Source: an uncultured Spirochaetales bacterium (lineage in GTDB: Bacteria > Spirochaetota > Spirochaetia > Sphaerochaetales > Sphaerochaetaceae). Taken from it: a stretch of DNA of 64,000 nucleotides. Below are positions 54,391 to 62,992 of this stretch, in pieces. Under the pieces are notes generated by a model. The model was not told where the DNA came from. It searched no databases and worked only from the letters and a program-made list of their open reading frames with translations. A program made the position numbers and the translations under genes. Position 1 is the stretch's first letter. Each line of letters begins with the position of its first letter. The DNA is taken from positions 192,573-256,572 of the forward strand of contig CASFDW010000003.1 in assembly GCA_949293595.1 (NCBI GenBank), in the 5' to 3' direction.

Positions 54391-54428
54391 CCTTGGTAAA
54401 ACACGTTGATACAAATATTTGACCAAGG
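54391..54428 (+). promoter_or_regulatory. Inverted repeat in the helicase leader
   Basis: CCTTGGT (54391-54397) and ACCAAGG (54422-54428), perfect 7-bp arms 24 nt apart, lie just before the helicase ATG at 54441. They could form an RNA hairpin over the leader or be a protein-binding dyad. A TTGATA is at 54377-54382, but a matching -10 is unclear. Confidence 0.4.
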
Positions 54429-54440
54429 AAATAGATTGAA

Positions 54441-55940
54441 ATGGAATTTGAAGAACTGAGTTTGTCGCCTGAAGTGATGGAAGGGATAAAAAAACATGCC
54501 TTCTCCAACCTCACGGAAGTTCAGGCAAAGGTTCTTCCGGTTTCCCTTGCTGCAAAGGATGTGATGGTGCAGTCGAAAACCGGAAGCGGGAAAACGCTTG
54601 TTTTCCTTATCACGATATTCGAGAAATATCTGAAGAACAAGGAAAGCCGGGCGCTGGTGATCGCCCCCACCAGGGAACTGGCAGTGCAGATCGAGGAGGA
54701 TGCCAAGTCGTTCTCCGTGGGGATGGAGGACTATCATATCGGATGCTTCTTCGGCGGCATGGGCTATGAGAAACAGCTTTCCGAGATAAAAGAGGGGCTC
54801 CAGCTCGTGGTCGGGACCCCCGGACGCCTTCTTGATTTTGCAAAGATGAAGAAGATCGACTTCTCCTCGTTCGACACAGTGGTGCTCGACGAGGCCGACC
54901 GCATGTTCGACATGGGGTTCTATCCCGACATCCAGGACATGTTCAGGAAGATGAGGCCCTGTACGGAGCGTCAGACGATGCTCTTTTCCGCAACCCTCTC
55001 CACAAAGGTCAGGAATCTTGCATGGAACCATATGAACGAGCCCGAGGAGATCGACGTGCAGCCCGAGGAGATCACCGTGAAGGAGATCACCCAGGAGCTT
55101 TTCCATGTCACCAAGGAGGAGAAGTTCCCGCTTCTTCTTTCCATCATGGCCAAGATCAACCCCAGAAGCTGCATCATCTTCACCAATACCAAGGACAAGG
55201 CCGTCGAGGTTTCGACACGGCTCAAGATGAACGGCTACAAATCGAGCTATCTGATGGGTGACATGGCGCAGAGCCAGAGGCTCAGGACGCTCCAGAGCCT
55301 CAAGGACGGCAAGATCACAGTGCTTGTCGCCACCGATGTCGCCGCGCGCGGCCTGCAGATAGACGATCTCGAGCTTGTTGTGAACTACGATATCCCAGAG
55401 GATTTCGAGAACTACGTGCACCGCATCGGAAGGACCGCCCGTGCCGGAAAGACCGGCAAGGCCATAACCCTTGCCTGCGAGCAGTACATATACGGTCTTG
55501 AGGCCATCGAGGAATACATCCAGATGAAGATACCTGTGCTCTGGCCGGATGAATGCGGCCTTGAGCCTGTAGAGGACCAGTCAAAGGATTACAAGAGCGG
55601 TCGCAGCGGACGCAATGTCAAGCGCACAGGCTCGCAATCTTCCTCCTCGCGTGGTCCGAGAAAGGCAGGCAAGGGTGCAAAGCCCGTTTCATCCACGGCT
55701 TCCACCGGAAAGAAGCCCACGGAGGGAAAGCCGAAGACGAAGGCTCAGCCCAAGAAGGACAGGAAGCCTGCCGAAGGAGCTGTTGTAAGAAAGACGAGGA
55801 AGGCATCTCCGGAGAAGAAGCTCAAGAGCGAGATCGAAGGGAAGAACGTCAAGCGTGTCAGCCTGAAGGACATCCCTGTGGAAGAGAACGGGAAGAAGGG
55901 TATCGTCGGATTTTTCAAGAGGCTTTTCAAGAGGGGGTAG
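54441..55940 (+). CDS. DEAD-box RNA helicase
   Basis: 499 residues. Motifs in order: Q-like LTEVQAKVLP, KTGSGKT (I), PTRELAVQ (Ia), VVGTPGRLLD (Ib), VLDEADRMFD (II), FSATL (III), IIFTNTK (IV), VATDVAARGLQI (V), HRIGRTARAG (VI). The C-terminal ~130 residues are Lys/Ser/Arg-rich and probably disordered, an RNA-binding tail like those of cold-shock/ribosome-assembly helicases. Two nucleotides separate it from plsC. Likely role: RNA remodelling in ribosome assembly or RNA decay. Confidence 0.92.
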   Translation: MEFEELSLSPEVMEGIKKHAFSNLTEVQAKVLPVSLAAKDVMVQSKTGSGKTLVFLITIFEKYLKNKESRALVIAPTRELAVQIEEDAKSFSVGMEDYHIGCFFGGMGYEKQLSEIKEGLQLVVGTPGRLLDFAKMKKIDFSSFDTVVLDEADRMFDMGFYPDIQDMFRKMRPCTERQTMLFSATLSTKVRNLAWNHMNEPEEIDVQPEEITVKEITQELFHVTKEEKFPLLLSIMAKINPRSCIIFTNTKDKAVEVSTRLKMNGYKSSYLMGDMAQSQRLRTLQSLKDGKITVLVATDVAARGLQIDDLELVVNYDIPEDFENYVHRIGRTARAGKTGKAITLACEQYIYGLEAIEEYIQMKIPVLWPDECGLEPVEDQSKDYKSGRSGRNVKRTGSQSSSSRGPRKAGKGAKPVSSTASTGKKPTEGKPKTKAQPKKDRKPAEGAVVRKTRKASPEKKLKSEIEGKNVKRVSLKDIPVEENGKKGIVGFFKRLFKRG

Positions 55941-55942
55941 TC

Positions 55943-56683
55943 ATGAAAAAGTTCCGCCTTGCTGTTGCAATCATATTCGTGTTGCCGGTTTTCATTCCGA
56001 CGGTGCTTCTGGCGCTCTTGTCCGGTATCTTCTTCCTTTTCCGGCTCAGAAGGCTTGGAAACATGTGGATGCATTTCTGGCTCGACATCACCATCTGGTG
56101 GATATGGATCTGCTTTGGTGCGAAGGTGATCGTCACAGGCCGGGAGAACATTCCTCCGCGTGGTACGAAGGTCTGCTACATAGGCAACCATCAGTCCATG
56201 ATGGATGTCCCGGCGCTTTTCTGGGCCGGCTTGTGGTCCGGTATAATCGGCAAGGTCGAGCTGAAGAAGGTTCCCGTGCTCAACTGGCTCATGATGGAGC
56301 TCCATTGCGTATATATCGACCGTAAGAACCTCAAGGCATCCCTCAAGGCGATATCGACAGGGGCCGAGAACATCAAGAAGGGGATTCCGATGTCGATATT
56401 CCCCGAAGGAACGAGGAGCAAGACCCGCGAGATCGCGGAGTTCAAGGCCGGATCCTTCAAGATGGCGACCCGTGCCAAGGCAGTGATCGTTCCTGTTGTT
56501 TTTCAGAACACCAGGCTGCTTTTCGAGGATGCCGGGTCGTTCAGGCGTGTTCCCGTCTATGTCAAGATACTTCCCGGAATCGATACGTCTGTCCTTGACG
56601 ACGAGGGGATGAAGAACGTGCATAGCGTTGTGGAAGAGAAGGTGAGGGAGGCCTATGCATCCCTGCCTTGTGTTACGAGATGA
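55943..56683 (+). CDS. plsC: 1-acyl-sn-glycerol-3-phosphate acyltransferase
   Basis: 246 residues. N-terminal membrane segments (about 7-35 and 48-65). Acyltransferase motif I NHQSMMD (His83, Asp88; HxxxxD), and motif III FPEGTRS near 150. Converts lysophosphatidic acid to phosphatidic acid at the inner membrane. Its stop overlaps the next ATG (ATGA), tying it to the ECF transporter operon without an obvious functional link. Confidence 0.9.
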   Translation: MKKFRLAVAIIFVLPVFIPTVLLALLSGIFFLFRLRRLGNMWMHFWLDITIWWIWICFGAKVIVTGRENIPPRGTKVCYIGNHQSMMDVPALFWAGLWSGIIGKVELKKVPVLNWLMMELHCVYIDRKNLKASLKAISTGAENIKKGIPMSIFPEGTRSKTREIAEFKAGSFKMATRAKAVIVPVVFQNTRLLFEDAGSFRRVPVYVKILPGIDTSVLDDEGMKNVHSVVEEKVREAYASLPCVTR

Positions 56684-58005
56684 CAAGTCTGCACGACATC
56701 TGTTTTTCATATGAGAAGGGGGGAGAAAAGCTTTTTTCTTCCCTCTTCTTGGATATCGGGGATGATGAGAAGGTCCTCATCCTCTCCGAGCCCGGAAGCG
56801 GTAAGTCGACGCTCGCAAAGATCCTCACAGGTGCCATTCCGAAGTATTTCGACGGACAGCTATCAGGAAGCTGCATGTCCGGGAATGTCGATCTTTTTTC
56901 CCTGGACATCCCCGAGCGCTCGCGTTATGTTGCGCGCACGAGCCAGAACAGCGACGAGATGCTTCTCTTTTCCACTCCGGAGGACGAGATTGCCTTTCCA
57001 TTCGAGTGCCGTGCGATGGAGCCTCCGCTCATGCGTGCGGTCGTCGACGGGCTTTTGAAAAAATACGAGCTCGACAGGTATGTCGGCTGTCCGTCGTCCG
57101 AGCTCTCCGGCGGCGAGAAGAGGAGGCTTTCACTTGCGGTGCTCGATGCTGTTTCCCCCGGGCTCTGCATATACGACGAGGCCTTCGACGAGCTCGGGGT
57201 TAAGTGGAGGAGGATGCTTGCCGGTGAAATCAGGAAAAAGCGCAGCGTCCTCGTGCTGGGCTCGCATTATCTGGAGGAGTACGACGGTCTTTTCGACAGC
57301 ATCTATACGATCAGCGAGGGCCGTTTGGACAGGCTTCAGGATATTCCTGTCCCCGCATTCTGTTTCCCTTCCTCCATTGAGGGTGGAAAACATCTTGCGG
57401 TGTCGGGACTCTCCTTTTCCCAGCGGCACAGGGCGAGCGCGCTCTCCGATTCCTTCAGCCTGAGGGTGGACTCGTTCGAGGTCTCCTCCGGCGAGGTTGT
57501 GGCCCTTCTGGGCGACAACGGCGCAGGAAAGAGCACCTTTTCAAAAATCCTCACAGGGCTTCTCCAGCAGGACTCGGGGAATATCGTGATAGACGGTGTC
57601 CCCCTTTCCGCGAAGGACAGGAAGAGGAGGATCGCCTATCTGAGCCAGAATCCTTATGTGCAGCTGTTTCTGCCGACAGTGCGCGACGAGCTTCTTTCGG
57701 TGTGCCGGAACGGGGAAAGGCTTGATGAGGCCCTCGCGATATTCGGCCTTGACGGAAATGATTATGTCAACGAGATGAGCTACGGACATGCGAAGCTTGT
57801 CCAGGCCGCGGTGTTCTATCTTCTTGACAGGGATTTTGTGATCCTCGACGAGCTTGACAGCGCGATAGGCTACGATGACATGCTCAAGGTGGTCTCGGCT
57901 TTCCAAAAAAAGGGTGCAGGCATCGTCCTGATAACCCATGACAGAAGGATAAGGGATGCCGTTCAAGGAAAAAGGTACGTACTTTCAAACGGGGTGATGT
58001 CATGA
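56680..58005 (+). CDS. ECF transporter ATPase, two fused EcfA domains
   Basis: 441 residues with two ABC domains in one chain. Domain 1: Walker A SEPGSGKST, signature LSGGEKRRLS, Walker B CIYDEAFDE. Domain 2: Walker A GDNGAGKST, but the signature reads MSYGHAK instead of LSGGQ/E, and Walker B is FVILDELDS. This is the fused EcfA1-A2 arrangement of the energy-coupling module. ATG 56680 overlaps plsC; the stop overlaps ecfT. One of the two composite ATP sites may be catalytically weak because of the degenerate signature. Confidence 0.87.
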   Translation: MTSLHDICFSYEKGGEKLFSSLFLDIGDDEKVLILSEPGSGKSTLAKILTGAIPKYFDGQLSGSCMSGNVDLFSLDIPERSRYVARTSQNSDEMLLFSTPEDEIAFPFECRAMEPPLMRAVVDGLLKKYELDRYVGCPSSELSGGEKRRLSLAVLDAVSPGLCIYDEAFDELGVKWRRMLAGEIRKKRSVLVLGSHYLEEYDGLFDSIYTISEGRLDRLQDIPVPAFCFPSSIEGGKHLAVSGLSFSQRHRASALSDSFSLRVDSFEVSSGEVVALLGDNGAGKSTFSKILTGLLQQDSGNIVIDGVPLSAKDRKRRIAYLSQNPYVQLFLPTVRDELLSVCRNGERLDEALAIFGLDGNDYVNEMSYGHAKLVQAAVFYLLDRDFVILDELDSAIGYDDMLKVVSAFQKKGAGIVLITHDRRIRDAVQGKRYVLSNGVMS

Positions 58006-58745
58006 CGGTGGGCACATACATACATGCAGACAGCATCATCCACAGGATGGATGCCAGGGCTAAGGTCCTCTTCTGCCTGCTCTTCTCCGCCTCTGCGGTT
58101 GCTGTGAAAGACATGCGCATCCTGCTTGCCATGTTCCTGCTTTCTTTCGTCGCCTCCGTCCTGGCGGTGCGCATCAAGGAGACCTGGAGGAACTACAGGA
58201 GGCTTTTCCCCCTTCTTTTCTGCATAGTGCTTTTCATGCCGCTCCAGGCCAGGGACGGGACGGCACTGCTGACTTTATCATCCTTCAAGCTCGTCACCGT
58301 GGAAGGTTTTTACAAGGCCCTTTCGGTTGCATTGAAATTCATGTCCATCTCCATTTCCTTTTCACTTCTTCTTGAAACGGAGAGGCAGGAGACCCTGATC
58401 CTTGCCTTGAGGTCGTTCGGCCTGCCGTACGGGGCATCGCTGACGCTCTCCATGTCCCTTTCCTTCATCCCGATGCTCTCTTCGAGGCTTGACGAGATCA
58501 GGGCCTCCATGAGCCTCAGGATGAACGACGAAAGCCGGGAAGGCCTGCTCGCCGTTCTTGTGGCGGTCGTCGTCAGTGCGGTCAAGCAGATTCCAGAGAC
58601 AGCGGCGGCCTTGGAGGAACGGGGGTTCTCGAATGAAAGGAGGACAAGCTACAGAGATCTCGGATGGTCGTTTGGCATATTTACACAAATTCTTATTGCG
58701 GCCATAATACCAGCAATATTTTTCATCTTGGAGGTACTTCTATGA
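58002..58745 (+). CDS. ECF transporter transmembrane coupling protein EcfT
   Basis: 247 residues, about five or six membrane segments and a cytoplasmic coupling helix region with the RxxEIRASMSLR stretch (consensus A-R-G type helices) that docks on EcfA. Overlaps ecfA by 4 nt and the S-component gene by 4 nt (ATGA), so the three make one complex. Confidence 0.88.
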   Translation: MTVGTYIHADSIIHRMDARAKVLFCLLFSASAVAVKDMRILLAMFLLSFVASVLAVRIKETWRNYRRLFPLLFCIVLFMPLQARDGTALLTLSSFKLVTVEGFYKALSVALKFMSISISFSLLLETERQETLILALRSFGLPYGASLTLSMSLSFIPMLSSRLDEIRASMSLRMNDESREGLLAVLVAVVVSAVKQIPETAAALEERGFSNERRTSYRDLGWSFGIFTQILIAAIIPAIFFILEVLL

Positions 58746-59260
58746 GCAACAACAGGGTAGCGTTGAGAATTTCCCTGCTTGCCGTATGCACCGCGCTGGT
58801 TGCGGTGTTCACAATCGCCGTGCGTGTTCCGGTCCCTGCGACCGGTGGGTATATAAGCCTGTGCGATGTGGCCGTCACTTTCGTCGCATATTCCTTCGGA
58901 CCTGTGACCGGACTGATTGCCGGTGGCCTCGGAACGGCTCTTTCCGACATGCTCGGGGGCTACATGCAGTGGGCTCCGGTGTCGTTTGTCGTGCATGGTC
59001 TTGAGGCTCTTCTGATCGCGCTGATCGTGAGGAAGGACCAAGTCACGTTGCCTGTGAAGATTCTGGCCGCGGTCGTTGCCGTAGTGGTTGTTGCCGGAGG
59101 CTATTATCTTCTTACGGGACTGTTTCTGATAGATTTCAAGACCGCGTTGGCCGAGGTTCCCGGAAACCTCGTGCAGGCCGCCGTCGGCGCCGTCCTCGGG
59201 CTTGTGCTTTCCGAGGCGGTCAGAAAGGCTTACAGGAAGATAGACACCCTCAGATGGTGA
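58742..59260 (+). CDS. ECF transporter substrate-binding S component
   Basis: 172 residues, six predicted membrane segments, with the typical first-helix Ala/Leu-rich start and the GPVTGLIAGGLGTALSDML loop seen in ECF S components. Start at 58742 follows TTGGAGG, and the ATG overlaps the ecfT stop. The vitamin or cation it binds cannot be told from the sequence; no riboswitch is visible upstream and no vitamin biosynthesis gene is linked. Confidence 0.82.
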   Translation: MSNNRVALRISLLAVCTALVAVFTIAVRVPVPATGGYISLCDVAVTFVAYSFGPVTGLIAGGLGTALSDMLGGYMQWAPVSFVVHGLEALLIALIVRKDQVTLPVKILAAVVAVVVVAGGYYLLTGLFLIDFKTALAEVPGNLVQAAVGAVLGLVLSEAVRKAYRKIDTLRW

Positions 59261-59279
59261 TTTTGATGTGGAGACAATG

Positions 59280-60821
59280 ATGGATCATGATTCTGTAATC
59301 GTTTTGGATTTCGGGGCGCAGTACAGCCAGCTGATTGCGCGCAGGGTGCGCGAATGTGGGGTGTACTCCCGGATTGTGCCGTTCACCACCCCTGCCGAAG
59401 AGATAATGCGCATGGGAGCAAAAGGAATAATCCTTTCGGGCGGGCCTGCAAGCGTCAGGACGCCGGGCTCCCCGCGCCCCGATGGAAAGATCTTCGAGCT
59501 GGGACTGCCCGTGTTCGGAATCTGCTACGGCCTGCAGGTCATGTCGTTGATGCTTGGCGGCGTGGTCGAAGGGGCCGAGAGGAAGGAGTACGGCCTTGCC
59601 GACATCTCGATCAAGGCGGACAGCCTTCTTTTCAAGGGGCTTGGAAAAACAAGCCGCGTATGGATGAGCCACGGGGATTCCGTATCAAGGATGGCGCCGG
59701 GCTTCGTCTGCACGGCCGAAACCCCAAACTGCCCGTATACGGCGGTGGAGGATAGGAAAAGGTCCTTCTATGGTGTGCAGTTCCATCCCGAGGTTGTACA
59801 TTCTGTTGACGGCATGGCCATGATCCGCAATTTCGTCCTTGATGTCTGCAAGGCGAAAGCCGACTGGTCGATGGGAAACTTCATCGAGGACTCGGTGAGG
59901 AAAATCAGGGAGACGGTAGGAGACAGACAGGTCCTCTGCGGACTATCCGGCGGGGTCGATTCGTCGGTTGCGGCAGTTCTTATCCATAAGGCGATAGGAG
60001 ACCAGCTTGTATGTGTCTTCGTGAACAACGGCATGCTCAGAAAAGGGGAGGCCGGGAGTGTCCTTGATCTTTTTGGAAAGCATTTCAACATGCGTCTTCA
60101 CTATGCGGATGCCGAAGCTGATTTCCTTGCGGCCCTCAAGGGCGTCACCGAGCCCGAGGCCAAGCGGAAGATAATCGGAAAGCTTTTTGTGGACACCTTC
60201 TACAGGGAAGCAAAGAAGTGCGGAGATGTTTCCTTTCTGGCCCAGGGGACGCTCTATCCGGATGTGATAGAAAGCAGGAGCCCCTCCGGCGGACCATCTG
60301 CGACAATCAAGAGCCATCACAACGTCGGAGGAATTCCCGAGGATCTCAAATGGGAGCTTCTCGAGCCCTTGAAGGAGCTCTTCAAGGACGAAGTGAGGGA
60401 GCTAGGAAAGGAGCTCGGACTTCCCGAGGAGCTTGTCTGCCGCCATCCATTCCCTGGTCCAGGACTCGGGGTGAGATGCATAGGCGAGGTCACCAAGGAG
60501 CGCCTCGATACGCTGCGTGATGTCGATGCAATCTTCATCGAGGAGATAAGGAAGGCCGGGCTGTATGGAAAGATATGGCAGGCGCTTGCCGATCTACTTC
60601 CTGTGAAGAGCGTCGGCGTGCAGGGGGATGAGAGGACATACCGCGAGGTATGCACCCTCCGTGCAGTCACAAGCGAAGATGCCATGACTGCGGACTGGTT
60701 TCATATGCCGTACGATGTGATGCAGAAGTGCGCGGTGCGCATCTGCAACGAGGTTAGTGGTGTGAACAGGGTGCTTTATGATATCACATCGAAGCCGCCA
60801 GCTACAATCGAGTGGGAATAA
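59280..60821 (+). CDS. guaA: GMP synthase (glutamine-hydrolysing)
   Basis: 513 residues: N-terminal class I glutamine amidotransferase with nucleophile Cys82 (FGICYGLQ) and QFHPE; central PP-loop ATP pyrophosphatase (GLSGGVDSS near 224); C-terminal dimerisation domain ending in SKPPATIEWE. Converts XMP to GMP. Start at 59280 with GGAGA five nt before; ATG 59277 and GTG 59268 are alternatives. Its 3' end is the boundary to an A+T-rich accessory region, in line with guaA being a known integration site for mobile islands. Confidence 0.96.
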   Translation: MDHDSVIVLDFGAQYSQLIARRVRECGVYSRIVPFTTPAEEIMRMGAKGIILSGGPASVRTPGSPRPDGKIFELGLPVFGICYGLQVMSLMLGGVVEGAERKEYGLADISIKADSLLFKGLGKTSRVWMSHGDSVSRMAPGFVCTAETPNCPYTAVEDRKRSFYGVQFHPEVVHSVDGMAMIRNFVLDVCKAKADWSMGNFIEDSVRKIRETVGDRQVLCGLSGGVDSSVAAVLIHKAIGDQLVCVFVNNGMLRKGEAGSVLDLFGKHFNMRLHYADAEADFLAALKGVTEPEAKRKIIGKLFVDTFYREAKKCGDVSFLAQGTLYPDVIESRSPSGGPSATIKSHHNVGGIPEDLKWELLEPLKELFKDEVRELGKELGLPEELVCRHPFPGPGLGVRCIGEVTKERLDTLRDVDAIFIEEIRKAGLYGKIWQALADLLPVKSVGVQGDERTYREVCTLRAVTSEDAMTADWFHMPYDVMQKCAVRICNEVSGVNRVLYDITSKPPATIEWE

Positions 60822-60832
60822 CAATTCTTTAT

Positions 60833-60855
60833 AATATAAAGAATTAATAATAAAG
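60833..60855. other. Perfect 23-bp palindrome just after guaA
   Basis: Arms AATTCTTTATA (60833-60843) and TATAAAGAATT (60845-60855) around one base, starting 11 nt after the guaA stop. No T-run follows. It marks the point where composition becomes A+T-rich and may be a hairpin or a recombinase-related dyad. Confidence 0.5.
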
Positions 60856-60880
60856 TCAGCTCGATATTATCTAGAATGAA

Positions 60881-60934
60881 GGCCTTCGCATGGCTTTCCA
60901 ATTAAAGCGTACCATGCGAGGGCCGAAATTTTTA
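60881..60934 (+). terminator. Intrinsic terminator at the guaA/island junction
   Basis: GGCCTTCGCATGG (60881-60893) pairs with CCATGCGAGGGCC (60912-60924) with one G-T pair, then GAAATTTTT. It serves guaA on the plus strand; on the minus strand it may weakly end the cassette. Confidence 0.65.
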
Positions 60935-62128
60935 CAACGTTTCCCATTCTCGGGATAAAACAAACCGAAACTCTGCGTCATATGCTGCAATTGCTGCACG
61001 ATTAACATCTATAATATCAGAAAAATCTCTATCCTGTCCCCTGATCCCTTTACTTCGTAGTCCAGATAAAATTTGTTCAGCAGTTTCCAAAATGAGTAGC
61101 TGAGAATTCATGGTTTCCGAATACGAATCTCGCGTTGCAACGAGACTTTGATGTCGCAAACAGCATAAATAGTGTTTATGTGCATGACTTTCTTTATATC
61201 CTGTAGATGATGGAAGGCTTCCCGCAAAAAGCATATCACAATATGGATTCATCATTTCCTGAGATGGTTTCATTACGTCTAATTTTCCCATTCTTTGAGC
61301 AATGTCCAAAAAAGGCACTTTATATTCGGACAAAGCCTGTGGACAATAATACCAAATTGCTCTGCGGCTAATGCCATCGTCTTCCAATGTCTCAAAGTGT
61401 TCAGGCTTAAACCAACGAACATTCAAGAAATTCCCAGAGGCTATTGCATCACACTTTGCCATTGCAAGACACAGCATTTGATGGCTTGCGTACCCTACAA
61501 TAACTTTTTTGTGTTGACGTTTTATTCCTGCTACAAGCGCAAGTAGATTGCTTAACCACAATGGTTGGTCAACAAGATAATATCGTTCCGGATGCTCGCA
61601 AACAATGTATATGCCTTCCACATTCCAATGTTCAATGCATTGGATTATTTGTTCTACCTGGGTGCTGTCAGAAAGAACCTCTCCGGTTATAGCGACAGTG
61701 CTAATCAGTGCTTTACTTGGTGAATATGACTGTGCTTCTGTGATATAAGATTGTTGTAGCGCATTCCATCTATGATCTATTTTACTCACAATAAATGAGG
61801 GCAAAATAAAGGAAGCAGTAGAAATCCGCTCATTTAATTCGTATAATTTCCTGATGAGAATATCACAGTTTCCATTTTCGAGATTTGTAATTTCATCTTG
61901 AGGCCAATAATCGTATTTTGCCAAATTTTTGTGGTACTTTCTTGGAAAATATAATTGTGGATCGAATAAAACACTGCCATTGACGTTTTCAATGTCGCTT
62001 GTAAATTTTCCAAGCCTTTCGGGGGGGAGATTCAATGGACTCAAGATTATTTTAGAACTACCCCATTCGGATGTTAACTCTTTACACATGGTTTGCATCC
62101 CATGTCCCATTTGAATATAGAAATCCAT
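60932..62128 (-). CDS. Cassette gene 3: predicted alpha/beta-barrel protein, unknown function
   Basis: 398 residues, last gene of the three-gene cassette. The sequence alternates hydrophobic strands and helices (ALISTVAITGEV, VEGIYIVCEHPE, KKVIVGYASHQML, CDAIASGNFLNVRWF), which suggests a TIM-type barrel. The N-terminal ILSPLNLPPERL and LFDPQLYFPRKY stretch and the helical C-terminus weakly recall tRNA/DNA-guanine transglycosylase-like proteins, but I cannot confirm that. No signal peptide. GGAGG before the ATG; 15 nt after the kinase gene. Base composition is clearly more A+T-rich than the chromosome to the left. Confidence 0.6.
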   Translation of the reverse strand: MDFYIQMGHGMQTMCKELTSEWGSSKIILSPLNLPPERLGKFTSDIENVNGSVLFDPQLYFPRKYHKNLAKYDYWPQDEITNLENGNCDILIRKLYELNERISTASFILPSFIVSKIDHRWNALQQSYITEAQSYSPSKALISTVAITGEVLSDSTQVEQIIQCIEHWNVEGIYIVCEHPERYYLVDQPLWLSNLLALVAGIKRQHKKVIVGYASHQMLCLAMAKCDAIASGNFLNVRWFKPEHFETLEDDGISRRAIWYYCPQALSEYKVPFLDIAQRMGKLDVMKPSQEMMNPYCDMLFAGSLPSSTGYKESHAHKHYLCCLRHQSLVATRDSYSETMNSQLLILETAEQILSGLRSKGIRGQDRDFSDIIDVNRAAIAAYDAEFRFVLSREWETL

Positions 62129-62143
62129 ACTTCCTCCAATGTT

Positions 62144-62980
62144 TTAATACTTAAGCGTTGGCTTAGCGGCTGTCAACCAATCTAATGCTTTTTGCGCATC
62201 TTTTGGCCTTCTTGAAGGATATTTCCCCATAAGTGAACCAAGTAAAGCCATAAACTGTTGCTGTGTATCGCCTCTAACAGTGTAGATAACAGGCGTAATG
62301 GTTTCAGTTTTTTGCAGAATATCTAATGCGCTTCTTGCTCCTTCTCGAAATGGGTTTTTTCCTGTAAGGCATTCATATACCACCACTCCCAACGAGAAAA
62401 GATCGGCACGGGAATCAATATCATTTTTTAAGTTGTTAAATTGCTCTGGTGCAGCGTATCCTGGTGTGTGAGGTCCTAAAACTGCCTCTGTTTTTGTTAA
62501 TGATTCCATTTCTAAAGCTCTTGCAATTCCGAAATCAAGGAAATACACTGCTCCGCATTCAGTAATAATTATATTCTCTGGCTTTATATCTCTATGTATT
62601 ATTTTTTTGTCTTCAAGTTGATTAATAAATAGCAACCCTTGTTCAAGCAGATTTACAGCTTCTTGCAATGAGAATCGGTATCCTTGCTCAATCCTTGTTC
62701 GGAGAACTTCGCCCATAATTCTTTGCTCAATGGTGTATAAAGTTTCTTTTCCCTCATAAGACAATGTGCCGGTTTCGTAGATTTTAGGAACACAATTTAT
62801 ATTGAGTTGCTGTACAATGCCTATTTCTCTGTGTGCCCGCGGATCATTTTGCGTGAAGTATAGCTTAATGACGACATCTCCATAGTTGAAGTGTTTCGCA
62901 CTGTAAACTACTTTTTGACCACCTCTGGCAAGTACAGCCATTTCTTGAAAACTCGATTGAAATTCTGTAAAATCTTTCAT
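62144..62980 (-). CDS. Cassette gene 2: eukaryotic-type Ser/Thr protein kinase
   Basis: 278 residues, essentially a bare kinase domain. Gly-rich loop LARGGQKVVYSAK, ATP lysine Lys39 (VVIKL), catalytic loop HRDIKPEN (129-136), DFG (149-151), and APE (177-179), all intact and therefore probably active. There is no membrane helix or PASTA domain, unlike housekeeping PknB kinases, so it is cytosolic. Read from a GAGG site 12 nt after gene 1. Likely phosphorylates its cassette partners or a host target during a stress or phage response; this is inference from context. Confidence 0.88.
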   Translation of the reverse strand: MKDFTEFQSSFQEMAVLARGGQKVVYSAKHFNYGDVVIKLYFTQNDPRAHREIGIVQQLNINCVPKIYETGTLSYEGKETLYTIEQRIMGEVLRTRIEQGYRFSLQEAVNLLEQGLLFINQLEDKKIIHRDIKPENIIITECGAVYFLDFGIARALEMESLTKTEAVLGPHTPGYAAPEQFNNLKNDIDSRADLFSLGVVVYECLTGKNPFREGARSALDILQKTETITPVIYTVRGDTQQQFMALLGSLMGKYPSRRPKDAQKALDWLTAAKPTLKY

Positions 62981-62992
62981 CTCTATTACCTC

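Noticed and set aside
58600..58745. Riboswitch before the ECF S component or the first ABC genes
   Set aside because: The S-component gene overlaps ecfT and the ABC genes begin outside the window; there is no leader to hold one.
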